Below, one piece after another: positions 1 to 6,754 of a stretch of 21,169 nt of DNA; the first letter of the stretch is position 1; each line of letters opens with the position of its first letter. The stretch is taken from the NCBI GenBank assembly GCA_964639275.1, contig CAZXCQ010000090.1, forward strand, positions 1 through 21,169, written 5' to 3'. The notes under the pieces are model-generated. The model had not been told where the DNA came from, did no database searches, and saw only the letters and a program-made list of their open reading frames with translations. A program made the position numbers and the translations under genes. Source of the stretch: CAZXCQ01 sp964639275. GTDB taxonomy: Bacteria; Desulfobacterota; DSM-4660; Desulfatiglandales; Desulfatiglandaceae.

Positions 1-29
1 CCCCTATTAGAGGCATGTGGAAGAAAAAA

Positions 30-73
30 AGACCCCCATGCCACACCTTTCCCCTTGTTTTTTGAGATGTTAC
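30..73 (+). repeat. diverged copy (A) of dispersed intergenic repeat
   Basis: This stretch shares a pattern with the clearer copies near 10376 and 13766. It has an A-run leading into AGACC, then TGCCACACC (copy at 13742: TGCCATACC), then TGTTTTTTGAGATGTTAC (copy at 13742: TGTTTTTGAGAAGTCAC). The middle is shorter than in the other copies. It lies 46 bp before the start codon of the first gene. The alignment was made by eye and the divergence is considerable, so this copy is tentative. Confidence 0.35.
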
Positions 74-82
74 CTTTATAGG
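55..82 (+). promoter_or_regulatory. possible sigma70-type promoter for the diaphorase/Mo-hydroxylase operon
   Basis: TTGTTT at 55-60 is followed after 16 bp by TATAGG at 77-82, which is a loose match to -35/-10 hexamers. It sits in the only upstream intergenic space visible before the first gene (start 120). The site overlaps repeat copy A. The region is AT-rich, so a chance match is quite possible. Confidence 0.2.
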
Positions 83-119
83 TTTTTTGACCAAATAAAC
101 TGCATAGGCGGGAGCAAAA

Positions 120-776
120 ATGGGTAAGCTGAAAGCAATGATTGATGGTACCGAAGGGAGCTTTTCTAAAGGAGCGACGATCCTTGAGGCCGCTGAGCAG
201 CTGGGCGTGGAGATCCCCACCCTCTGTCACAGCCCCGATATAACCCCCACGGGTAACTGCCGCATCTGTGTCGTTGAGGTGGAGGGGTCGGCAAGACTGG
301 TTGCCTCATGCCACACGCCGATTTCGGCAGGAATGGTCATCAGGACCCGTTCGCCCAAGGTCGTGGCCGCGCGAAAGGCCACCGTTGAATTGCTGATGGC
401 AGGACACACCGGGCCCTGTGTGACCGATGGGTGTGCAAAGGACTGCAAATTGCATCAGATCGCCTCCGATCTGGAGGTCGGTCCTCCCAGATTTCGAGTG
501 AGGAGGCGGCGTTATTACCCTGTGGAAGAAGTCAGCCCCTATGTTCGGCGCGACATGTCGAGGTGCATCCTTTGCAGGAGATGCATAAGGGCGTGCAGTG
601 AAATTGCCAAGAAGGACGTGTTTGGCGTGGCTTATCGTGGTTTTGGTTCCAAGGTTGTGGTCGATTTTGATGAGCCTCTGGACAAAGGAGTCTGCCGGGA
701 TTGCGGGGTATGCATTGGATACTGCCCGACAAGCGCATTGGCGAGAGCAGAGAAAGGGGTGGCGGGAAATGAGTGA
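120..776 (+). CDS. HoxU/NuoG-N-like iron-sulfur subunit of a diaphorase
   Basis: 218 residues. It is expected to carry electrons between an NADH-binding NuoEF-type module and a partner enzyme, in the cytoplasm. The N-terminus is a plant-type [2Fe-2S] ferredoxin domain with Cys36, 47, 50 and 64. A His-Cys motif follows (H96, C100, C105, C109); its cysteine spacing is x4/x3, where NuoG and HoxU usually have x2/x5. The C-terminus has two [4Fe-4S] motifs, C149-152-155-159 and C192-195-198-202. The length fits HoxU or the N-terminal part of NuoG, without the NuoG molybdopterin-like domain. The ATG at 120 has GGGAG about 5 nt upstream. The last 8 nt overlap the NuoE-like gene, which implies translational coupling. 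The family call is firm; the partner is inferred from the neighbours, which include no hydrogenase or formate dehydrogenase gene. Confidence 0.88.
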   Translation: MGKLKAMIDGTEGSFSKGATILEAAEQLGVEIPTLCHSPDITPTGNCRICVVEVEGSARLVASCHTPISAGMVIRTRSPKVVAARKATVELLMAGHTGPCVTDGCAKDCKLHQIASDLEVGPPRFRVRRRRYYPVEEVSPYVRRDMSRCILCRRCIRACSEIAKKDVFGVAYRGFGSKVVVDFDEPLDKGVCRDCGVCIGYCPTSALARAEKGVAGNE

Positions 777-1215
777 AAACGGAAGAAAAGCCATTGTGGA
801 TGGAAGGGAAGGTGAGAAACTCCTCATCATGCTGCAAGATACCCAGAGACAGTCGGGATATCTGCCCGAAGGGTTTATCGCTAACACGGCACGCTCCCTG
901 GGGCTTTCCATCAGCGAAATCTATGGTGTATCCACCTTTTACTCATTTCTTTCAACCAGGCCACTGGGCAGGAACGTTATTCGTATCTGCAAAAGCCTTC
1001 CCTGCTATCTGAAAAATTCAAGCATGATCATAGAGAGCGTCCGGGCCGAAATTGGTATCACACCAGGGGAAACCACTCCTGACAGGAGGTACTCGTTTGA
1101 ATTGACCAACTGTATAGGCGCCTGCGATAAGGCCCCTGCCATGCTGGTCAATAGCGATGTCCATGGTGATCTCACTCCGGGCAAGATATCGCAGATATTA
1201 AAGAGGTATGCGTGA
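769..1215 (+). CDS. NuoE-like [2Fe-2S] thioredoxin-fold subunit
   Basis: 148 residues. The NuoE family holds one [2Fe-2S] cluster in a thioredoxin-like fold and works with the FMN/NADH subunit NuoF. The four ligands are visible as C74-x4-C79 and C115-x3-C119, the usual spacing. The N-terminal helical part (YLPEGFI, then GVSTFYSF) is also typical. I chose the ATG at 769, which overlaps the upstream stop codon by 8 nt and gives the usual family length; the reading frame is open further upstream but only inside the previous gene. The NuoF-like gene follows after 24 bp, so the two are almost certainly co-transcribed. It could equally be called HoxE-like or FdsG-like; the sequence alone does not settle the partner. 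Confidence 0.9.
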   Translation: MSENGRKAIVDGREGEKLLIMLQDTQRQSGYLPEGFIANTARSLGLSISEIYGVSTFYSFLSTRPLGRNVIRICKSLPCYLKNSSMIIESVRAEIGITPGETTPDRRYSFELTNCIGACDKAPAMLVNSDVHGDLTPGKISQILKRYA

Positions 1216-1239
1216 ACCACAGACAGTGGAGGACGAGCA

Positions 1240-2475
1240 GTGCCAGAGAATCGAATTGTCTTAAACAACTGTGAGGCCATTGATCCAAGAGACATATCCA
1301 CCCATCTGGATAGGGACGGTTTCGAGGCCCTGGCAAAGGCCCGCCACGAGATGACGCCCGATGAGGCCATTGAAGAGATCAAGGCCTCGGGACTGAGGGG
1401 CCGGGGGGGGGCCGGCTTTTCTTGCGGGTTGAAGTGGGAGCTGGCAAGAAAGGCCCAGGGGGATGAGAAATTCCTTATCTGCAATGCCGATGAAGGGGAG
1501 GTAGGGACGTTCAAGGACAGGTATATCCTTGAAAACGATCCGTTTACACTCATCGAGGGCATGGCTATTGCGGCTCACGCCATTGGTGCAAAAACGGCCT
1601 ACATCTATCTGCGTGCCGAATACCACTATTTGCTGGACTTGCTGAGAAATGCCATAGACCAGGCGAGCGAAAAAGGGTTTCTCGAGCACGTGGAGATACA
1701 TATTCGTGAAGGCGCTGGGGCTTACATATGCGGTGAGGAGTCAGCGCTGATGGATTCCATTGAGGGGAAGCGGGGAGAGGCGCGCTTTAGACCCCCGTTT
1801 CCCCCGACCCAGGGCCTCTGGGGGAAGCCGACCATCATAAATAATGTGGAAACCCTGATGAATATCCCCCGGATCATCCTGAACGGGGCCGGATGGTACG
1901 GTAAAATCGGGACAGAGCAGAGCAAGGGTACCAAGGTCTTCTCGGTCAGTGGAGACGTGGAAAGGCCCGGTATATATGAGATGGTCCTGGGTTGCGAGCT
2001 AAGAGAACTGGTCATGGATCTGGCAGGGGCCAAGAACGTGAAGATGGTTCAGGTGGGTGGTGCAGCCGGAAAGGTCATCCCCTGTTCCATGTTAGATATC
2101 CCTTTATCTTATGAGACGGTTCTGGGTTCCGGGGCAGTGATTGTCCTTGACGAAGGCAGAGACACGATAGATTTTGTTTACCGCACCATGGAGTTCTTTG
2201 CCGAGGAATCCTGCGGAAAATGCACCCCTTGCCGAGAGGGAACCGAGGTCATGGTTGAAATCCTGGAGAGATTGGCAAAGGGTGAAGGTGAGGAGGGAGA
2301 TATCCGGGCCCTGGAGGATCTCTCTGCCGTCATGATGCTTTCCTCACTGTGCGGTCTGGGGCAGGCGGCCCCTGTTCCAGTTCTGGATACGCTGAAATAT
2401 TTCAGAGATGATTACGATAACCGGATCTCGCAATCAATATTGTTGAGAGGGCTTAAGGCCGTCAGGATCGGATGA
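1240..2475 (+). CDS. NuoF-like NADH/FMN-binding diaphorase subunit
   Basis: 411 residues with a GTG start preceded by GGAGGA about 7 nt upstream. NuoF-type proteins bind NAD(H) and FMN and hold one [4Fe-4S] cluster. Visible motifs are GRGGAGF (54-60), the NADEGEVGTFKDR segment (82-94), GAGAYICGEESAL (158-170) and WGKPTIINNVETL (194-206). The [4Fe-4S] ligands are C325, C328, C331 and C371. The protein is a bare NuoF core: it lacks the N-terminal NuoE-like fusion and the C-terminal ferredoxin extension seen in HndC/HydB-type bifurcating hydrogenase subunits. With the two preceding genes it makes a complete three-subunit diaphorase. About 100 bp then separate it from the molybdenum-hydroxylase genes. 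NAD+ rather than NADP+ use is only inferred from the family. Confidence 0.92.
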   Translation: MPENRIVLNNCEAIDPRDISTHLDRDGFEALAKARHEMTPDEAIEEIKASGLRGRGGAGFSCGLKWELARKAQGDEKFLICNADEGEVGTFKDRYILENDPFTLIEGMAIAAHAIGAKTAYIYLRAEYHYLLDLLRNAIDQASEKGFLEHVEIHIREGAGAYICGEESALMDSIEGKRGEARFRPPFPPTQGLWGKPTIINNVETLMNIPRIILNGAGWYGKIGTEQSKGTKVFSVSGDVERPGIYEMVLGCELRELVMDLAGAKNVKMVQVGGAAGKVIPCSMLDIPLSYETVLGSGAVIVLDEGRDTIDFVYRTMEFFAEESCGKCTPCREGTEVMVEILERLAKGEGEEGDIRALEDLSAVMMLSSLCGLGQAAPVPVLDTLKYFRDDYDNRISQSILLRGLKAVRIG

Positions 2476-2576
2476 TTCCCGCTCAATTTCACCATTGAAG
2501 ATCTGGTTTTCCGAGACTGCCGAAGATCCTGTCCTGCGGGGATCAGAGACGGCTGGTTTAGAGGAGGTAGAGAGAA

Positions 2577-3158
2577 GTGAAAGAGGCGACGGGTGAGTAT
2601 TTGTGTCCTTACTGCTCGACCGCATTTGAATCGATCGAGGATCTAAAGTCCCATGCCATAGACAGACATAAGACGGAGTCAGTCCCGTTACCTGAGGGGT
2701 TGATAAGGCTTACGATCAACGGAGAGCCGTACAGCGTCCAGGTGGAGCCTCAATGGACGCTGAACTACCTCATCCACGACAGGCTTGGGTTGACATCGCC
2801 CAAGATGTTTTGTGACCGGGGTGCCTGCGGGTCTTGCACCGTGATTATGGATGGGAGGCCGATTCTGTCATGCATGACACTGGCCATAGAGTGCGACGGA
2901 AAGAGCATAGAAACCGCCGAGGGGATTGCCCAGGCCAAGCATCCCCTGGTTGAGAGCTACGTAAAGCACCACACAATGCAGTGTGGTTATTGCACGCCCG
3001 GCTTCATCACCACATCCAAGGCACTACTGGACAGGAATCCCGACCCCACGGAGGAAGAAATAAGGGAGGCCCTTGCAGGTAACCTGTGCCGGTGTGGAAC
3101 ATATCCTCAGCATCCCAAGGCCGTTCTGGAGGCAGCCCACAAAATCAGAGAAGGGTGA
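2577..3158 (+). CDS. [2Fe-2S] subunit of a xanthine-dehydrogenase-family Mo hydroxylase with N-terminal C2H2 zinc-finger-like site
   Basis: 193 residues, GTG start, with GAGGAGG about 9 nt upstream. Residues 42-193 are a standard CoxS/XdhC-type small subunit carrying two [2Fe-2S] clusters: C79, C84, C87 and C99 (plant-ferredoxin type) and C136, C139, C171 and C173 (CGYC and CRC helical type). These pass electrons from the molybdopterin to the FAD subunit. The first 35 residues are extra compared with the usual 150-165 residue family length. They form a clean C-x2-C-x12-H-x4-H pattern (C10, C13, H26, H31) with the CPYC and FxxxxxLxxH layout of a classical zinc finger. The start is well supported by its ribosome-binding site, so the extension is probably translated. 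The large-subunit gene starts 5 bp after the stop. Confidence 0.92.
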   Translation: MKEATGEYLCPYCSTAFESIEDLKSHAIDRHKTESVPLPEGLIRLTINGEPYSVQVEPQWTLNYLIHDRLGLTSPKMFCDRGACGSCTVIMDGRPILSCMTLAIECDGKSIETAEGIAQAKHPLVESYVKHHTMQCGYCTPGFITTSKALLDRNPDPTEEEIREALAGNLCRCGTYPQHPKAVLEAAHKIREG

Positions 3159-3163
3159 TCAAA

Positions 3164-5620
3164 ATGGCATCTGAAAAGTCAGGAGAATACGAAAGGCTAC
3201 AGGAAGAGGGTCGATATTCCCTTCAGGCGGACATCCCGACAATCACCTTCAGTGAGATTGGAAAGCGGGGCATTCGCCGCCTGGATGGTTATGAGAAGGC
3301 AAGCGGAAAGGCAATCTACACACGGGATATGCAGCTTCCGGGCATGCTCTATGGGAGAGTCCTCATGTCTCCCTATGCGCGGGCAAGAATCCTGAGGATG
3401 GATACGAGCAAGGTCGAGACGCTTTCAGGTGTCAGATCCATCATCAGATATGATGATCCCGAAGTAAAGGGAAGAGAACTCAATGGGAGTTATTTTGCTC
3501 CGGGATGGGTTAGTCGTGAACTAAAGCGCTGGGGTTTGGTGGAAGATGAACTGGAGGGCTGGGGCCTGAAGCCGGTTCGCCCTGTCCTTGGCGATGAGGC
3601 ATGGTTTGAAGGACAGCCCTTGGGGGTCGCCGTGGTTGCGGACAGCGAAGACATGGCCAACGAGGCACTGAGACTTGTCGATATCGATTGGGAGGAACTG
3701 CCATTTGTCCTGGACCAGGAAGAGGCCCTCAAGCCAGAGGCGCCAATCCTCCGCCCTAATGCAGACAATAACCTCCTGGAGGACCCAAGACAATTTCTCG
3801 AAGTTGGCGATGTGGAGAAGGGTTTCAAAGAGGCTGACAAAATAATCGAGTTTACGGCCAGGCGAAATGCACACCTGTGGGCAGGGGCAGAAATGGCCAG
3901 CGTTCTGGTCAGATGGCGGGGAGACAACCTGGAGATGTGGCTGCGGGAGCAGCAGCCCTACCATGCCAAGATGTTGATCGCTGAATGGATGGATCTGCCG
4001 ATGAACAGAATCACGGTGCATTCACCCTATATGGGGTGTTCTTTCGGGGAAAGAGGCAATCCTGCCAACAGCCCTTCCAACGGGATCAACATCCTGTCTG
4101 CCCTGCTCTCTAATAGGACGGGGAGACCTGTCAAGTTTCTTTATAACAGAGCCGAAACCTTTTTTGGTGAATCGGGTGATGTGATGGTCAGCTATTTCAA
4201 GGTCGGGGCCAAAAAGGACGGGACCATCACAGCGGTCCAGATGAAGAATGTTTTTGCTGTGTATATGTGCACGCCCGGTATCGAGCATTTTATTGACAAC
4301 ACCAGGATTCCCAATCTGAGATGTGAGGCCCAAATCGTTGACGTGAGCAAACCGGCAGCGTGGTGGGACAGATGTGAACAACTCCCCAACACCTTCTGTT
4401 TTACATTGGTATTTGATCATGTCGCTGCCGAACTGGGGCTGGACCCGACTGAAGTGGCATTGCGGAATGACGGCTATGACAGTCGTGATACGACTCACCT
4501 CTCCAAATACAAAAAGGAGTATGGATTTCCGGATCGGGACAGCCTCAAAGAATGTATTGAGGCCGGGAAAAAGGCCATAGGCTGGGATGAAAAATGGCAT
4601 CCCCCAGGGACAAAGAGGCTCCCAAACGGGAAGATGCACGGGATCGCCTTTACATGGGACCATGCCTGGGATGATGTCCGCGGGACGGGTTCGGCCGCCA
4701 TCCTGATTGAAAACGATGGGACCGTCAGCATCATAGGACAACAGGCGGACATTGGGGTAAACCCGTGGACGGCCTATTGCCAGATCGTTGCCGATGAATT
4801 GGGGATGCGATACGAAGACATCAACATCAAACCGTTTGACCTGGATCAGGGTTTTGCGTTGATGTCACCGGATGGCTCATGCAACCTCTGCTCAAACGGC
4901 ATCGTCCTGAGGAAGGCCGCCCGAAAGGCCAGACAGATGCTCTTGGAGCTGGCCGCCCAAAAATTTGAAGATGTCAGACCGGATGACCTGGATATTAAGG
5001 ATCGCATAATCTATGTGAAGGAAGATCCAAAGAGGGCAAAACCCATCAAGGAAGTGGTTGCGAGGGCCATGCCCATGTTTGATTCTGCCGGATACTGGTC
5101 AGAGGCCCCTGTTATAGCCTGGGCATGGCACACCCATGGTGTCTGGGGGGAGGCCCTCGAGACCGGACGTCCTCGCATGTGCAGACAGGCCCACTTTATG
5201 GAAGTGGAGGTGGATCCCGAGACCGGGGCCGTGGAGGTGACAAAGGCAGTTAATGTAAATGACGTGGGAAAGGCCGTATCTCCCGAGACCGTAGAGGGGC
5301 AGATGTACGGCGGCACCTATATGGGTGTGGGTAGATCACTGACGGAGGAAATGATCTGGGATAAAGAGACCGGGGTGCTCCTTAACCGCAGTCTGGTGGA
5401 CTACAAATATGCGACCATGCTTGACTGCGGACCGATTGATGCCATTTTTTTGGAGACCGGTCTGGGTCACGGGCCCTATGGCAGTGTGGGAGTGGGTGAA
5501 GATACCGCCACCATGATGCCCGCACTCCTCGGACCGGCTGTTTATAATGCCATCGGCAAATGGATCGATGATTTCCCTATCACCCCGGACAAGGTCCTCA
5601 AGGCCCTGGGGAAGGCATAG
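3164..5620 (+). CDS. molybdopterin-binding large subunit, xanthine dehydrogenase/aldehyde oxidase family
   Basis: 818 residues from the ATG at 3164, 5 bp after the previous stop; the frame is open further upstream but only inside that gene. The family oxidises C-H bonds with water (or runs in reverse on aromatic CoA esters) at a Mo-molybdopterin site. The N-terminal a/b hammerhead domain (about 35-185) includes GYEKASGKAIYTRDM. The Mo-binding domains follow. The active-site base is probably E779 in SVGVGED, matching the GxGE of the family. Other loops diverge: GGGFGGK is replaced by GCSFGER (291-297), and the A-[YF]-RG-x-G loop by WWDRCEQLP (400-408). QADIG (527-531) replaces the usual QG.DIGQG. 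The substrate cannot be told. It is not a typical xanthine dehydrogenase or CO dehydrogenase by these loops. Confidence 0.9.
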   Translation: MASEKSGEYERLQEEGRYSLQADIPTITFSEIGKRGIRRLDGYEKASGKAIYTRDMQLPGMLYGRVLMSPYARARILRMDTSKVETLSGVRSIIRYDDPEVKGRELNGSYFAPGWVSRELKRWGLVEDELEGWGLKPVRPVLGDEAWFEGQPLGVAVVADSEDMANEALRLVDIDWEELPFVLDQEEALKPEAPILRPNADNNLLEDPRQFLEVGDVEKGFKEADKIIEFTARRNAHLWAGAEMASVLVRWRGDNLEMWLREQQPYHAKMLIAEWMDLPMNRITVHSPYMGCSFGERGNPANSPSNGINILSALLSNRTGRPVKFLYNRAETFFGESGDVMVSYFKVGAKKDGTITAVQMKNVFAVYMCTPGIEHFIDNTRIPNLRCEAQIVDVSKPAAWWDRCEQLPNTFCFTLVFDHVAAELGLDPTEVALRNDGYDSRDTTHLSKYKKEYGFPDRDSLKECIEAGKKAIGWDEKWHPPGTKRLPNGKMHGIAFTWDHAWDDVRGTGSAAILIENDGTVSIIGQQADIGVNPWTAYCQIVADELGMRYEDINIKPFDLDQGFALMSPDGSCNLCSNGIVLRKAARKARQMLLELAAQKFEDVRPDDLDIKDRIIYVKEDPKRAKPIKEVVARAMPMFDSAGYWSEAPVIAWAWHTHGVWGEALETGRPRMCRQAHFMEVEVDPETGAVEVTKAVNVNDVGKAVSPETVEGQMYGGTYMGVGRSLTEEMIWDKETGVLLNRSLVDYKYATMLDCGPIDAIFLETGLGHGPYGSVGVGEDTATMMPALLGPAVYNAIGKWIDDFPITPDKVLKALGKA

Positions 5621-5630
5621 GAGGAATAGG

Positions 5631-6605
5631 ATGAAGAAGTTCTCACATGTGAACGCATTGACAATCGATGAGGCCGTTTCGATCCTGAGGCGTTATCGGG
5701 GTAAGGCAAATCTCATGGCTGGCGGGACAGATCTGCTTGGCAAGATGAAAGACAGGATACTGCCGACCTATCCCGAGACCCTGATCAATCTAAAGACCAT
5801 CCCGGGCCTGGGTTTTATCAAGGAAGAGGGGGAAACACTCAAGATCGGTGCCCTCACGAGACTCGAGGATATCGCGATTAACTCGATCGTCAAAGACAGA
5901 TATATGGCCTTGGCTGAAGCGGCCCACAGGACCGCTTCTCCACACCTGAGGGAGATGGGGACCGTCGGCGGCAACCTTTGCCAGGACATCCGATGCTGGT
6001 ACTACAGGCATCCAAACAACAGGTTCCCCTGTCTACGCAAGGGGGGCGGGAGGTGTTATGCCATCAAAGGCGACAACCGGTACCATTCAATTTTTGGTGG
6101 CAGTGTAGAAGAGGGGTGTTATGCGGTTCATCCGAGCGACACCGCACCCGCCTTGATAGCCCTTGATGCCAAGATAAAGACTTCCGATAGAGTTGTTGAT
6201 GCGGAGGATTTCTTCCAGGTGGATGTGGCAAAGACAACGGTGCTGGATGATGATGAGATTGTGACCGGGATTCACATACCGAGACCCCCTGCCGATACCA
6301 GGACCGCCTTTGTCAAGTTTGCCCTCAGAAATTCAATTGACTTCCCCATAGTCAACTGCGCTGCCAGGATAACCCGTTCCAAAAACAAGGTAACCGCTGC
6401 CAGGATCTGTCTCAATGCCGTCTATGTAAAGCCATACCGCGCCTTCAGGGCCGAAGATGCCGTTTTGGGAAAACCCATAGATGAGACCACTGCCGAAGGT
6501 GCGGGCAGCGCCGCTGTGTTGGAAGCAAGGCCCTTGTCCTGCAACCGCTACATGGTTCAGATTGCCAGGACCATGGTGAAGAGAGCCATACTGGCCTGTG
6601 GATAG
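5631..6605 (+). CDS. FAD-binding subunit of the Mo hydroxylase, 4-hydroxybenzoyl-CoA-reductase-like with extra Fe-S loop
   Basis: 324 residues from the ATG at 5631, with AGGAGG 6 nt upstream overlapping the previous stop; the frame is open upstream but only inside the previous gene. It is a CoxM/XdhB-type flavoprotein. FAD-binding motifs are AGGTDLL (30-36) and GTVGGNLC (110-117). Between about 117 and 165 there is a cysteine-rich insertion: C117, C122, C134, C142 and C163, in the pattern C-x4-C-WYY ... C ... C ... GC-Y-A-V. This resembles the [4Fe-4S]-binding loop known from the beta subunit of 4-hydroxybenzoyl-CoA reductase and absent from ordinary xanthine dehydrogenases. It suggests low-potential electron chemistry or an extra relay toward the diaphorase subunits. 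It completes the three-subunit Mo enzyme, and all intergenic gaps in this trio are 10 bp or less. Confidence 0.9.
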   Translation: MKKFSHVNALTIDEAVSILRRYRGKANLMAGGTDLLGKMKDRILPTYPETLINLKTIPGLGFIKEEGETLKIGALTRLEDIAINSIVKDRYMALAEAAHRTASPHLREMGTVGGNLCQDIRCWYYRHPNNRFPCLRKGGGRCYAIKGDNRYHSIFGGSVEEGCYAVHPSDTAPALIALDAKIKTSDRVVDAEDFFQVDVAKTTVLDDDEIVTGIHIPRPPADTRTAFVKFALRNSIDFPIVNCAARITRSKNKVTAARICLNAVYVKPYRAFRAEDAVLGKPIDETTAEGAGSAAVLEARPLSCNRYMVQIARTMVKRAILACG

Positions 6606-6703
6606 ATCCCTGGCTGAGACCGGGGTCGTGGACTTATCACAGGTTGAAATGTTTATGAGGATATATGTGAGCGATTTCATGGAGCGCATGAGATATGAGG
6701 ACC

Positions 6704-6721
6704 TTTCTTGCGAACAAGAAA
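6704..6721. promoter_or_regulatory. perfect 7-bp dyad upstream of the SDR gene
   Basis: TTTCTTG-CGAA-CAAGAAA is a perfect inverted repeat with a 4-base centre, 33 bp before the ATG at 6755. It lies in the 149-bp space after the FAD-subunit gene. As RNA it would be a small AU-rich hairpin without a following U-run, so a terminator is unlikely. As DNA it could be an operator. No regulator is identified nearby. Confidence 0.3.
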
Positions 6722-6754
6722 CCGTAAACCCAAAAGCCGACAGGAGAAGGTGCT

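Noticed and set aside
12..42. GGCATG/CATGCC hairpin at the window start
   Set aside because: Only a 6-bp stem with a 19-nt loop and no U-run directly after it; too weak to call a terminator.
120..2475. NAD-reducing hydrogenase or respiratory complex I operon
   Set aside because: Only diaphorase subunits are present, with no hydrogenase large/small subunits or membrane nuo genes; the adjacent genes are Mo-hydroxylase subunits.
3164..5620. Aerobic-type CO dehydrogenase (CoxL) for the Mo large subunit
   Set aside because: Neither the form I AYxCSFR nor the form II AYRGAGR signature is present, although one Cys may align; the FAD partner has the 4-hydroxybenzoyl-CoA-reductase-type loop instead.
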